Shown: one piece after another, positions 9,239 to 17,008 of the stretch
How positions within the stretch are numbered: position 1 is the stretch's first letter
How the letters are laid out: each line of letters opens with the position of its first letter
From: Desulfuromonas sp.
Lineage (GTDB): Bacteria; Desulfobacterota; Desulfuromonadia; Desulfuromonadales; Geopsychrobacteraceae
Length of the DNA: 63,518 nucleotides
Assembly (NCBI GenBank): GCA_002868865.1
Contig: PKUC01000037.1
Coordinates: 1 to 63,518, forward strand
Direction of reading: 5' to 3'
The notes under the pieces: generated by a model
The model's database searches: none
The model's input: only the letters and a program-made list of their open reading frames with translations
Told to the model about the DNA's origin: nothing
Program-made: the position numbers and the translations under genes

Positions 9239-10645
9239 CTACGAGCGTGCTAAAACGGCTTTCAGGGCCGCAACCAGATTCTCCATCTGCGCATCGGTCA
9301 CAGCCCTGGTATTGACCAGAAAACGTTCATCCTGAAGTCGCCCCATCACCGGCGTTTCACAGGTGCGCAGACGGTAGGCCAACTGCTCCATACTGATCTG
9401 TGTCGGCCGGATGGCGATGGAGGTATCAGCCAACTCGGCCAGCGGCATCGCACCACCACCGACCCGGGCAAAATCCTCGATCATCTCGAGCTCTGCGGCG
9501 ACCTGTCCCTGCAGACTGTCCAGTAAACGCTGACATCGGACCCGCGATCCCTGCTGCTCGGCATCGAGCATACGCAGCAACGGCACATTGTTGATCGCAT
9601 CCTTACGGTCTAGATAAAGCCGCAGGGTCGCCTCCAACGCCGCCAGGGTCAACTTATCGATCCGCAGTGCACGTGCCAGTGGATGATGTTTGATCTTCGC
9701 CAACAGATCGCTGCGACCGACAATGATTCCGGCCTGCGGCCCGCCGAGCAGCTTATCGCCGCTGAAGGTAATCACATCAACCCCGGCCTCGACCGTTTCG
9801 GTCACGGTCGGCTCCTGCGGCAGCCCGTAAGCGGACAGATCGAACAGCATGCCGCTGCCCAGATCTTCAAGAACAATCAAGTCGTGCTGCTTTGCCAGCG
9901 GCACAAGATCCCTGGCGGGCACATCTGAAGTAAACCCGACAATCCGATAGTTGCTGGTATGTGCCTTAACCAGCATCGCCGTCTCATCGCTGATCGCATT
10001 CTCATAATCGCGCAGGTGGGTGCGATTGGTGCTGCCGACCTCCTTCAGGCGCAGACCGCCAGCCTCCATAACATCGGGGATCCGAAAAGCACCGCCGATC
10101 TCCACCAGTTCACCGCGGGATACAATTGCTTCACGCCCTTTACCCAACGCAGTAAGAGCCAGCAGTACCGCACCCGCGTTGTTATTGACCACCAGCGCGG
10201 CCTCTGCACCGGTCAGGCGACAAATCAACGACTCGACATGATCGAAACGGTGACCACGCTTGCCGGTTTCGAGAGTCAGCTCAAGATTGGAATAGCCGCG
10301 GGCTGTCGCACTGATTGCTTCCAGCGCCTGTTCAGCCAGCGGTGCTCGCCCGAGATTGGTATGAAGCAGGGTCCCGGTGGCGTTGATAACAGGCTGCAGT
10401 GAGGGCCGGGACACCCGGCGACACAGAGCCGCGGCTTCTGTAGCAACCGCGTGCGGCAGCAACTGAACATCCGTAACCTCACCGTCCGCCGCCAGCAGAG
10501 ACTGTCGTAAATCGATGATCACCTGCTGGATCGCTTCGGTCACCAGCACCTGAGGAAATTCATCCGCAAGCGCTACAATCGGATCTTCGCGCAGAACCTT
10601 ATCGACCCCCGGCAACGCCCGTAGCCGGTCTTGAATCTTTTTCAT
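9239..10645 (-). CDS. selA: L-seryl-tRNA(Sec) selenium transferase SelA
   Basis: PLP enzyme that turns Ser-tRNA(Sec) into Sec-tRNA(Sec) using selenophosphate. At 468 residues it has the normal length. The N-terminal domain that grips tRNA(Sec) is followed by a fold-type I core; the segment SGDKLLGGPQAG (about residues 290-301) holds the PLP-binding lysine. It is first in the leftward selA-selB-selD operon. The 293 bp between it and the tRNA-Ala gene must hold its promoter, but no strong leftward match was seen there; the clear promoter in that gap faces the tRNA. Confidence 0.95.
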   Translation of the reverse strand: MKKIQDRLRALPGVDKVLREDPIVALADEFPQVLVTEAIQQVIIDLRQSLLAADGEVTDVQLLPHAVATEAAALCRRVSRPSLQPVINATGTLLHTNLGRAPLAEQALEAISATARGYSNLELTLETGKRGHRFDHVESLICRLTGAEAALVVNNNAGAVLLALTALGKGREAIVSRGELVEIGGAFRIPDVMEAGGLRLKEVGSTNRTHLRDYENAISDETAMLVKAHTSNYRIVGFTSDVPARDLVPLAKQHDLIVLEDLGSGMLFDLSAYGLPQEPTVTETVEAGVDVITFSGDKLLGGPQAGIIVGRSDLLAKIKHHPLARALRIDKLTLAALEATLRLYLDRKDAINNVPLLRMLDAEQQGSRVRCQRLLDSLQGQVAAELEMIEDFARVGGGAMPLAELADTSIAIRPTQISMEQLAYRLRTCETPVMGRLQDERFLVNTRAVTDAQMENLVAALKAVLARS

Positions 10646-10895
10646 CCGTCTGACCTTCCTGGCATGGTGAAAAACAAAAGGAACACTGCCCGCGTATTCA
10701 TAGAAAAATTCTCTTCATCCGTCAAGATAACATCTCATAAATGCTCAAGATTCTCACCCCTCAGCACTCATACCCGTTACCGGAAAAACTGCACGCAGTG
10801 TAACACGACCACCCCCCCACTGACACGAACAGTTTTAGCCCATACCCTACCGCAACCGCAAACCCTCCGGCCCACCCGCTGCAAGTATTTTCCTG

Positions 10896-10924
10896 TTGAC
10901 ACTCCCAACATGTCTTGCTATAAA
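10896..10924 (+). promoter_or_regulatory. Sigma-70-type promoter of tRNA-Ala
   Basis: TTGACA (10896-10901) and TATAAA (10919-10924) with a 17-bp spacer, ending 14 bases before the tRNA. This is a near-consensus housekeeping promoter and the only strong signal in the 293-bp gap between selA and the tRNA gene. Confidence 0.75.
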
Positions 10925-10938
10925 TCGCCCACTTCTTT

Positions 10939-11020
<82 letters not shown>

Positions 11021-11022
11021 TC

Positions 11023-11066
11023 AAGCACTTAGAGTTCTTTTTACTCTAGGTGCTTTTTCTTTTTAC
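11023..11066 (+). terminator. Rho-independent terminator after tRNA-Ala, supplied by the island
   Basis: A 13-bp stem (AAGCACTTAGAGT with ACTCTAGGTGCTT, one G-U pair) around a 7-nt loop, followed by a T-rich tract. It lies inside the island, just past attL, and so replaces the chromosomal terminator now found beyond attR. Confidence 0.75.
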
Positions 11067-11071
11067 GGCCA

Positions 11072-11100
11072 GGGTGCCAAGATGGGTGCCAAGATTTGAC
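11072..11100 (+). repeat. Island-end repeat, left copy (two GGGTGCCAAGAT units)
   Basis: Two head-to-tail 12-mers GGGTGCCAAGAT followed by TTGAC. The same 29 bases occur at 60786-60814 in the same orientation, inside the other end of the island. Position and form suggest arm-type binding sites for the integrase or its directionality factor. Confidence 0.7.
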
Positions 11101-11249
11101 AAATCCCGCGTTAAGTCGTTCAATCCCCTTCCTAACGTTTCCCGAAATATCCAATTTTTTAATCCTGACGAGGCAAAATGAGAACCCGCATTTGCTGCCG
11201 CCATTTTTTATTTTACGTTATTACGATTCAATTTTGAAATTTGAATGGA

Positions 11250-11395
11250 CCCACAGTCTGGGGCTTTCCCGCCCGCATAGAGCGATCCACAGGAAGGACC
11301 CGTGAACCCCATACAGTCAGAATTCCTCGGAGGGATGTTTCGGGAATTTTTCTCGTGGCTATTTCTGGGGCTATTTCTTACACTTCAGGGGGGCG
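11250..11395 (+). repeat. ~145-bp direct repeat, copy 1 (left of fic)
   Basis: Begins CCACAGTCTGGGGC and ends in a run of G after TTACACTTCAG. It closely matches 12870-13004 apart from scattered substitutions and about 10 extra bases (ATTTCTGGGG) near its end. The rest of the 11101-11527 gap shows no convincing gene. The repeats flank the fic gene. Confidence 0.75.
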
Positions 11396-11527
11396 GGGTG
11401 AAAAAATCCAATAACCCAATCCAATAACCAGATCACAACTCGGCCTCAACTTGTGCATTGACCACAACCGACCAACGCGGATCTTTAGGGATCCCAGCTA
11501 CTCTCCCCCAGCGATTCCAGGTCGACT

Positions 11528-12715
11528 TTACCAAGGTTCAACTTGACCACGTCCCGGCGGCTCTATACCTCGACTCATAATTTCGATGTAGGCCGTATAG
11601 CTGAAGTGCCGGTTTCTTTGTTGCGCGGTCAACTCCTTAACAATGCCGAGTCTCTCTAGGTGTCCAAGCGCCTTATTGACTGTAGCTGGAGTGACTCCAG
11701 TCTTCTTGACCAATAAGCCTGAGGTGGCGACGGGATGTTCCATGAGCGCCCGGTGAACCCGCAAGGTGGATGCCGCCGCCCTGCCAACCCCGCGAATCTT
11801 TTCGCTGTCCCGGTTCGTCAGGTCGAGAAGTTGCTGAGTTGTTTCTACAGCCTGAGTCGAGGTGACCATAACCGCTTCGGCAAAAAAATCGAGCCAAGCC
11901 TCCCAATCACCGGTCATGCGGACGCCATTAAGCAGCTCGTAGTAACGCTGGCGATGTGTCTTAAAATAGAGGCTGAGGTAGAGCATCGGTTGCTGCAGGA
12001 CCTTCTGCTCGCATAAAAGCAGCGTGATCAGCAGGCGACCGAGACGGCCATTACCGTCGAGGAACGGGTGAATTGTCTCGAACTGAACGTGGGCCAATGC
12101 CGCCTTGAGCAGCACTGGTGTCGGCTCCGGCTGGTCATGAAGGAAAAGCTCCAGCTTGCCCATACATTCCAATACGTCTTCGGCCGGTGGCGGAACAAAG
12201 GCTGCGTTGCCTGGACGAGTCCCGCCGATCCAGTTCTGGCTGCGCCGGAATTCCCCGGGAGCCTGCTTGCTTCCCCTGCCCTTGTTCAGCAGCACGCCGT
12301 GTATCTCTCTGAAGAAGCGTAGCGACAGCGGCAACCCCTTCTTAAGAAGACGTAGCCCATGGTCAAGGGCAGCAACATAATTGCTAACTTCACGCACATC
12401 GTCCAGTGGCACGCCAGGCTGCTGGTCCAACTCAAACAGAAGAAGGTCCGACAGCGACGACTGCGTTCCCTCGATCATGGACGAAAGAACCGCCTCCTTG
12501 CGAACGTACATGTAGAGGAATAGCGAGGTGTCGGGCAGCAGGGTCGAGACACTGTCTAGCCGACCAAGCGCTAACAAAGCCTGATCAAACTTTCTGTTCA
12601 GTTCTGGGGTCCAATCGATAGGCGGATGCGGTGGAAGCGGTGCAGGCACAAAAGCCTGTGCCTTCTCCCCCACCGTCGATATGGTCACGTATCTTCCCTG
12701 AATTTCTCTCTTCAT
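11528..12715 (-). CDS. Fic family protein, probable AMP-transferase with winged-helix tail
   Basis: Fic enzymes attach AMP or related groups to protein hydroxyls. The 395-residue protein carries the complete active-site motif HPFLDGNGRLGR (residues 216-227). It also carries an N-terminal inhibitory helix motif SSMIEG (residues 78-83), the class II arrangement in which the glutamate blocks ATP until relieved. A Fic_N domain precedes the core and the last 90 residues look like a winged helix, so it may control its own promoter, where a palindrome lies. No separate antitoxin gene is seen, in line with self-inhibition. It is first in from attL and flanked by long direct repeats. Confidence 0.92.
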   Translation of the reverse strand: MKREIQGRYVTISTVGEKAQAFVPAPLPPHPPIDWTPELNRKFDQALLALGRLDSVSTLLPDTSLFLYMYVRKEAVLSSMIEGTQSSLSDLLLFELDQQPGVPLDDVREVSNYVAALDHGLRLLKKGLPLSLRFFREIHGVLLNKGRGSKQAPGEFRRSQNWIGGTRPGNAAFVPPPAEDVLECMGKLELFLHDQPEPTPVLLKAALAHVQFETIHPFLDGNGRLGRLLITLLLCEQKVLQQPMLYLSLYFKTHRQRYYELLNGVRMTGDWEAWLDFFAEAVMVTSTQAVETTQQLLDLTNRDSEKIRGVGRAAASTLRVHRALMEHPVATSGLLVKKTGVTPATVNKALGHLERLGIVKELTAQQRNRHFSYTAYIEIMSRGIEPPGRGQVEPW

Positions 12716-12732
12716 CCTGCCTGCCTCGAAAG

Positions 12733-12757
12733 TAAAATAAGGCCCACTCTTATTTTA
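12733..12757. promoter_or_regulatory. Palindrome upstream of fic, candidate operator
   Basis: TAAAATAAG (12733-12741), 7-bp spacer, CTTATTTTA (12749-12757): a perfect 9-bp inverted repeat 18 bp before the fic start codon. A further half site TAAAATAA follows at 12774-12781. Binding by the winged helix at the Fic C-terminus is a guess. Confidence 0.5.
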
Positions 12758-12869
12758 GACCCAACCACTTTCCTAAAATAATGAATTGGCCCGAAAAATT
12801 CAAGTGGAATGCCGAGGCAAGTCCCAAAAGTTGCTCTGCCCGGCGCTTGGAAAAGGATCAGCGCGGAGT

Positions 12870-13004
12870 CCCACAGTCTGGAGCTTTCCCGCCCGCATAG
12901 AGCGATCCACAGGAAGACCTGTAAACGCCATACCGTCAGAATTCCTCGGAGGGATGTTTCGGGAATTTTTCTCGTGGCTGTTTCTTACACTTCAGGGGGC
13001 CGGG
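12870..13004 (+). repeat. ~135-bp direct repeat, copy 2 (right of fic)
   Basis: Second copy of the sequence at 11250-11395, same orientation. Together they bracket 1.6 kb containing only fic and its control region. The remaining gap between fic and the next gene (12716-13212) shows no other supported feature. Confidence 0.75.
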
Positions 13005-13212
13005 GAAATTCGTTGTGATGAACCCCTCCGAAACGAGTCCTGTTAAGCACTCAAGCGTGCACCGCCTGTGAAAGCAGAATCCAAATAGTGCATTCAATGT
13101 CGACCAGCGGGACAAATCCAGAGCCTTCATCACTTCCATTACTTCCACGGCGCTGCTACTTGGTCGGTTGCGATCGCCCTAGCCAGCTAAACAAGGTTTG
13201 CCATTAAAATTA

Positions 13213-13497
13213 TCAGAAAGCATCATCTGCACTAAATATGTACTCCAATCGATCTGCTTCAACCGCCAATACATAGGAGCAGTATATAAATTCCTCCCAG
13301 TCGAGGCTCTCAACAGGATGCAAAACACGCCCTGTAATACCTCCATCAAAATCAAGAAGAAATTCTGCCACATCGATATACTTATTTCTTAACCAAGTAC
13401 ATTCTATTATTTTTTTATCTCCATCCCCCCCCCAATGCACTGACCTGATCGGCGCTAACCGCCTTACTGAGAAACAAACAATATCCTCCCGACTCAC
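13213..13497 (-). CDS. Possible small protein, or out-of-frame C-terminal extension of the SNF2 helicase
   Basis: Not recognised. A 94-codon frame (GTG start at 13497) overlaps the end of the helicase gene in another frame. The part after the overlap, about 72 residues beginning GDGDKKIIECTW, is acidic, rich in aromatic residues and has normal protein character. No good ribosome binding site precedes the GTG. Removal of one base from the nine-G run at 13425-13433 would join these residues in frame to the helicase. The segment is therefore either a small overlapping gene or an extension reached by slippage or interrupted by a frameshift. Confidence 0.4.
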   Translation of the reverse strand: MSREDIVCFSVRRLAPIRSVHWGGDGDKKIIECTWLRNKYIDVAEFLLDFDGGITGRVLHPVESLDWEEFIYCSYVLAVEADRLEYIFSADDAF

Positions 13498-16400
13498 AGA
13501 TCAAGACGCTTTGACTCCGGGGCAGACTATTGTCACCAAAATGAAATTTTAACGCCAAGTCACTTTCACTTTCGAGCAACTCAACCTGAACATCAAGTTT
13601 CTGCCCATTCAAATGAACTGGACCATTAGTTGCTCGCTTAACATATCCGAGAATCTTAGCTGAAGTCGGGCGCTGATATTCCCTCTGGTTAAATGTCACC
13701 GTAAAACGGCTAAAGAAGCTTTCTACATCCCCCGACTGGGTCACACGGTCATCACCAACCAGCATCTCAACATTCTTAGTCAACCGATAACAACCTGAAC
13801 CAATTTCCTCCGCCTGAGTCCGATAGAGTGTTCTCCATGAGTTATCGAGCATCCACTGCTTCAAACTACTATCACCCAGCGTATAATCACCATTTTTACA
13901 TTCGGCTATCAATATGCTCTCACCACACCCACGTGCGGAATCAAGACGAACACGCAAGTGAGTGCCATCAGAAAGATCGCACCCATTGAGAAAAACACCA
14001 ACTCCGCAAATCTGCTCTACCAGATCGTGGACATACTCTAGGACAAACTGCCCCTTCTCACACAGAGCCAAAACCTCCCACTCTCTTGTCAGGTCACATT
14101 GCTCTGGGACCTGGGCCTCATAGGGTGACTTCAGAAAGTTCCAAATTTGCTCAGGAACGTCTGATTTGTCCGACAAAGCACGAACCGTATCAACCTGATC
14201 CTGGGACGGCTCTGGCCTGGAACCAACTTCGTGCAGAGATTCGATAAATCGATTGATATTTTGACAGAGCTGACGGACCTGAAGTTGTTCAATGCTCTCC
14301 TTCACATAAGGGAATCGGACTTGAATGAGATCGTCCTTATCAGCCGTCTTTTGATAACAAGACAAACGCCGCTGAGCCATAGAGTTGACCCGATCAACCC
14401 TGCCCGTCTTCTGTTCAATACTGACCGGGGAACCGGAGAGCCCGTAGTGAACGACACTGTCGCAGAAGGTATGCAAGTCTTCGCCTTCTTGGAAAACATC
14501 GGTGGTAATCAATGCCAACGGATAGCCCGGCATACGAAACTTGCGCGCCTGTGCCGATCGACTACCAACGGTTTCGCCCGAGGCACCAATCACCGGAGAA
14601 ACTGGATTCAGCTGATGGCTGACATAGGTACGTCGACGCTCGCGTGACTCGTCGAACACCCCCGGGATGTTGTTCCTAATGATCAGGTCCAACTGATCGG
14701 ACAATCCCTTCAGTTCGCGATAAGTCGAGAACTCGTTGCATTCTGCCTGGCCTTTGAGGCATTGCATCAGATTGCGCAACCAGCTGCGCCGAGTCTCTGG
14801 GGTGAGTTTCTCCGCTCCCTGGCGCAAACGGGCAAGGTAGAAATCGACAATCCCATGCCCAGTGCGCAGGCAGAGGCTGACCAGGTGGCCATGGGTGTCT
14901 AGCCGGTCGAGCAGCTCAGCATCGCAAGACCCTGCCTTAAGCGCGTCGTAGACCTTCTGCTGCAACGGGAAAAGTGTGCTGGCCAGATCATGTTTGCGCA
15001 GCTTGGTGAATAACGTCTCCTGCTGCAGGTTACTCGCTAATGTTTCGAGGGTGATCTCAACCGGTCTAACACTCTTCTCGGTCGGCAGCAGGTAGTTAAT
15101 CAGCGGCTCCAGGTCGACGGTCCCGGGCTGTTCGTTGTACCACTCGAGGAAACCAAGCTGGCAGGCCCAGTAGATATCTTGGTAATCCTCGTTCCGCGCA
15201 CCGGTTATGTAGCGCCGTGTCCGCAACAAAATCTCTGGACCAGATGTGGTCAAAATCTCATCCAGACGGATTCCTTCTTCCTCCGCTAAAAACATGGTCC
15301 AGTTCAGCTCCATCAGCAAGCTGACCAGCTGATTCTTTGCCGTCAGATTTCTACGAAGCTGGTCCGGTGTAGTCAGCGTCAATTCATACGGAGATAGAAC
15401 ATTAGACACTCCCGACGCCAACCCCCCGCGAAAAAACCAAGTAAAAAGGGTATCATTCTTCGGCGGCTGGTTGTCCTCAGTGTCTCCTTGGGAGCCTTCT
15501 AAAAATTCCCCGCCTGAGATATCACCATCCTTCTTTCGGCTTTGCTCCTGATATGTGGCATAAAGTTTATCGAAAAACTCTCGAAGCAATGCGTGACCGG
15601 CCAACTGGTCGCGGATGTAATCGATCAACCATTCACTATAGTGATCGTCGAGCTTGCTCTTAAGCTCACCAACACTTTTGACCCGTCGGACGAAGACAAG
15701 CTGCTTTTTGCCGCTGTGCACCTCGTCAGCCAGTTGCTGACAGATTCTGTCCATTTTAGGGTGCGGCAGAGTCCTGCCAAGCTTTGCCTCCTTGTAGCTT
15801 TCAACAATATGGCCAACCACGTGACGGTCGCGTGCATCCTTTTCTACTTTCTCAACCACATCGCCATCGAACTGCACGACCTCGGCACGAGCTGTTTGAG
15901 CATAACTTTCGAAAGAAGCCATCATGCCAATCTGGTAAGCAGGACTAGCATCCTTTCGGTTGAGCATTTCACCCACCTTCTTCTGAACAAGGGCGGTAAC
16001 CAACTTCTGCTCATCAGAACCGAGAGCTATCTCGGCCCGGGAGCCCCGACGGTGCTCATACCGATACATATTGCGGGTGTGCTGAACATTGTTAATTTCA
16101 AGGGTATTTAATCTCCGCACCATGAACCGCCGGAGATAATGAACTATTTCATCCTTCTGTGATGATTCTACCTTGTCCGGAATCAGTTCGCGTTTTCCGA
16201 CTAGGCTTAACTGGTTACGCAGCTGGTTAATATCGCGATCGTAAGGGGTTGCCGACAACAGCAGTGCCTTATCGACTCGTGAGAAATAGCCCTTCTCGCC
16301 ACTAAACCCAAGTACCCGCGAGAGAACCCGATTGCGATCACTGCTTTCGAAATTGTGCTTAAAATTGTGGGCCTCATCAATCACCACCAGATCAAATCTC

Positions 16401-17008
16401 GGCAGAACATAATTGAGCGCCCGTGCATACTGCTCTTTGACCTCTTGTTTACTAGACACAAGGCCCTGCCATTCACGAGCAGGAATCATTTTTTTCAGTT
16501 CTCGAACCTTCCGGTTCCACTCATCCTTTTGCGCGCTCTCATCGTTAGCCAGACTAATACTGAAGCTGTCCTTACCAACAAAGTAATCAGCATAATAACC
16601 CGTTGAGGCCATGCGTATCATTTCGGACACATTTCGGCAGCTGACCATCGGCACTGCAGACTTGCCACTCGGTGTGCGAATACGTAGCTGGGTCGCCAGA
16701 ACATTCTTCTTGATAAAATGTCCGTACTCGCGCCCCCACTTCTCCTGCACATTGCGGCTCGGGCAGATATAAAGCACCTTAAGTGTTGGATTGAAACACC
16801 GCATCAAGGCGACCACAGCCAAGGCGACATATGTCTTCCCCATACCAACTTCATCTGCTAAGTAGCCAAGTCTCACTTCGGGATCGGCTACCATATTATA
16901 CAGGGCGACCGCCCCTTTAAGCTGATTTCGAGCCAGTGTTTCGAGGGCCGGATCGCCGCCGGAGAGGTTGACAACTCGTTGAGCCGTAACCAGATCAAGA
17001 GGCTTCAT
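13415..17008 (-). CDS. SNF2-like superfamily 2 DNA helicase/translocase
   Basis: Large ATP-driven DNA translocase of 1197 residues. Motif I is DEVGMGKT (about 52-59), motif II IDEAHNFKH (about 225) and motif III LLLSATPYD (about 260). The second RecA-like lobe carries ITTDVFQEGEDLH and the motif VI stretch QKTGRVDRVNS (about 860-910). A unique C-terminal region of about 290 residues follows. The ATG at 17008 overlaps the end of the PLD gene by 14 bp, so the two are probably translated together. Helicase-PLD pairs recur in bacterial defence loci, but this exact set was not recognised. The gene ends at a nine-G tract that may affect its C-terminus. Confidence 0.88.
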   Translation of the reverse strand: MKPLDLVTAQRVVNLSGGDPALETLARNQLKGAVALYNMVADPEVRLGYLADEVGMGKTYVALAVVALMRCFNPTLKVLYICPSRNVQEKWGREYGHFIKKNVLATQLRIRTPSGKSAVPMVSCRNVSEMIRMASTGYYADYFVGKDSFSISLANDESAQKDEWNRKVRELKKMIPAREWQGLVSSKQEVKEQYARALNYVLPRFDLVVIDEAHNFKHNFESSDRNRVLSRVLGFSGEKGYFSRVDKALLLSATPYDRDINQLRNQLSLVGKRELIPDKVESSQKDEIVHYLRRFMVRRLNTLEINNVQHTRNMYRYEHRRGSRAEIALGSDEQKLVTALVQKKVGEMLNRKDASPAYQIGMMASFESYAQTARAEVVQFDGDVVEKVEKDARDRHVVGHIVESYKEAKLGRTLPHPKMDRICQQLADEVHSGKKQLVFVRRVKSVGELKSKLDDHYSEWLIDYIRDQLAGHALLREFFDKLYATYQEQSRKKDGDISGGEFLEGSQGDTEDNQPPKNDTLFTWFFRGGLASGVSNVLSPYELTLTTPDQLRRNLTAKNQLVSLLMELNWTMFLAEEEGIRLDEILTTSGPEILLRTRRYITGARNEDYQDIYWACQLGFLEWYNEQPGTVDLEPLINYLLPTEKSVRPVEITLETLASNLQQETLFTKLRKHDLASTLFPLQQKVYDALKAGSCDAELLDRLDTHGHLVSLCLRTGHGIVDFYLARLRQGAEKLTPETRRSWLRNLMQCLKGQAECNEFSTYRELKGLSDQLDLIIRNNIPGVFDESRERRRTYVSHQLNPVSPVIGASGETVGSRSAQARKFRMPGYPLALITTDVFQEGEDLHTFCDSVVHYGLSGSPVSIEQKTGRVDRVNSMAQRRLSCYQKTADKDDLIQVRFPYVKESIEQLQVRQLCQNINRFIESLHEVGSRPEPSQDQVDTVRALSDKSDVPEQIWNFLKSPYEAQVPEQCDLTREWEVLALCEKGQFVLEYVHDLVEQICGVGVFLNGCDLSDGTHLRVRLDSARGCGESILIAECKNGDYTLGDSSLKQWMLDNSWRTLYRTQAEEIGSGCYRLTKNVEMLVGDDRVTQSGDVESFFSRFTVTFNQREYQRPTSAKILGYVKRATNGPVHLNGQKLDVQVELLESESDLALKFHFGDNSLPRSQSVLICESGGYCLFLSKAVSADQVSALGGGWR
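13425..13433. repeat. Homopolymer C9 (G9 on the coding strand) at the helicase 3' end
   Basis: Nine identical bases six codons before the helicase stop. Eight G would fuse the downstream 72 codons; ten would end the protein a few residues later. Such tracts are prone to slippage in cells and in sequencing. Confidence 0.8.

Noticed and set aside
11096-11305. Short rightward frame between attL and fic
   Set aside because: It covers the non-coding direct repeat, has no ribosome site, and matches no protein pattern.
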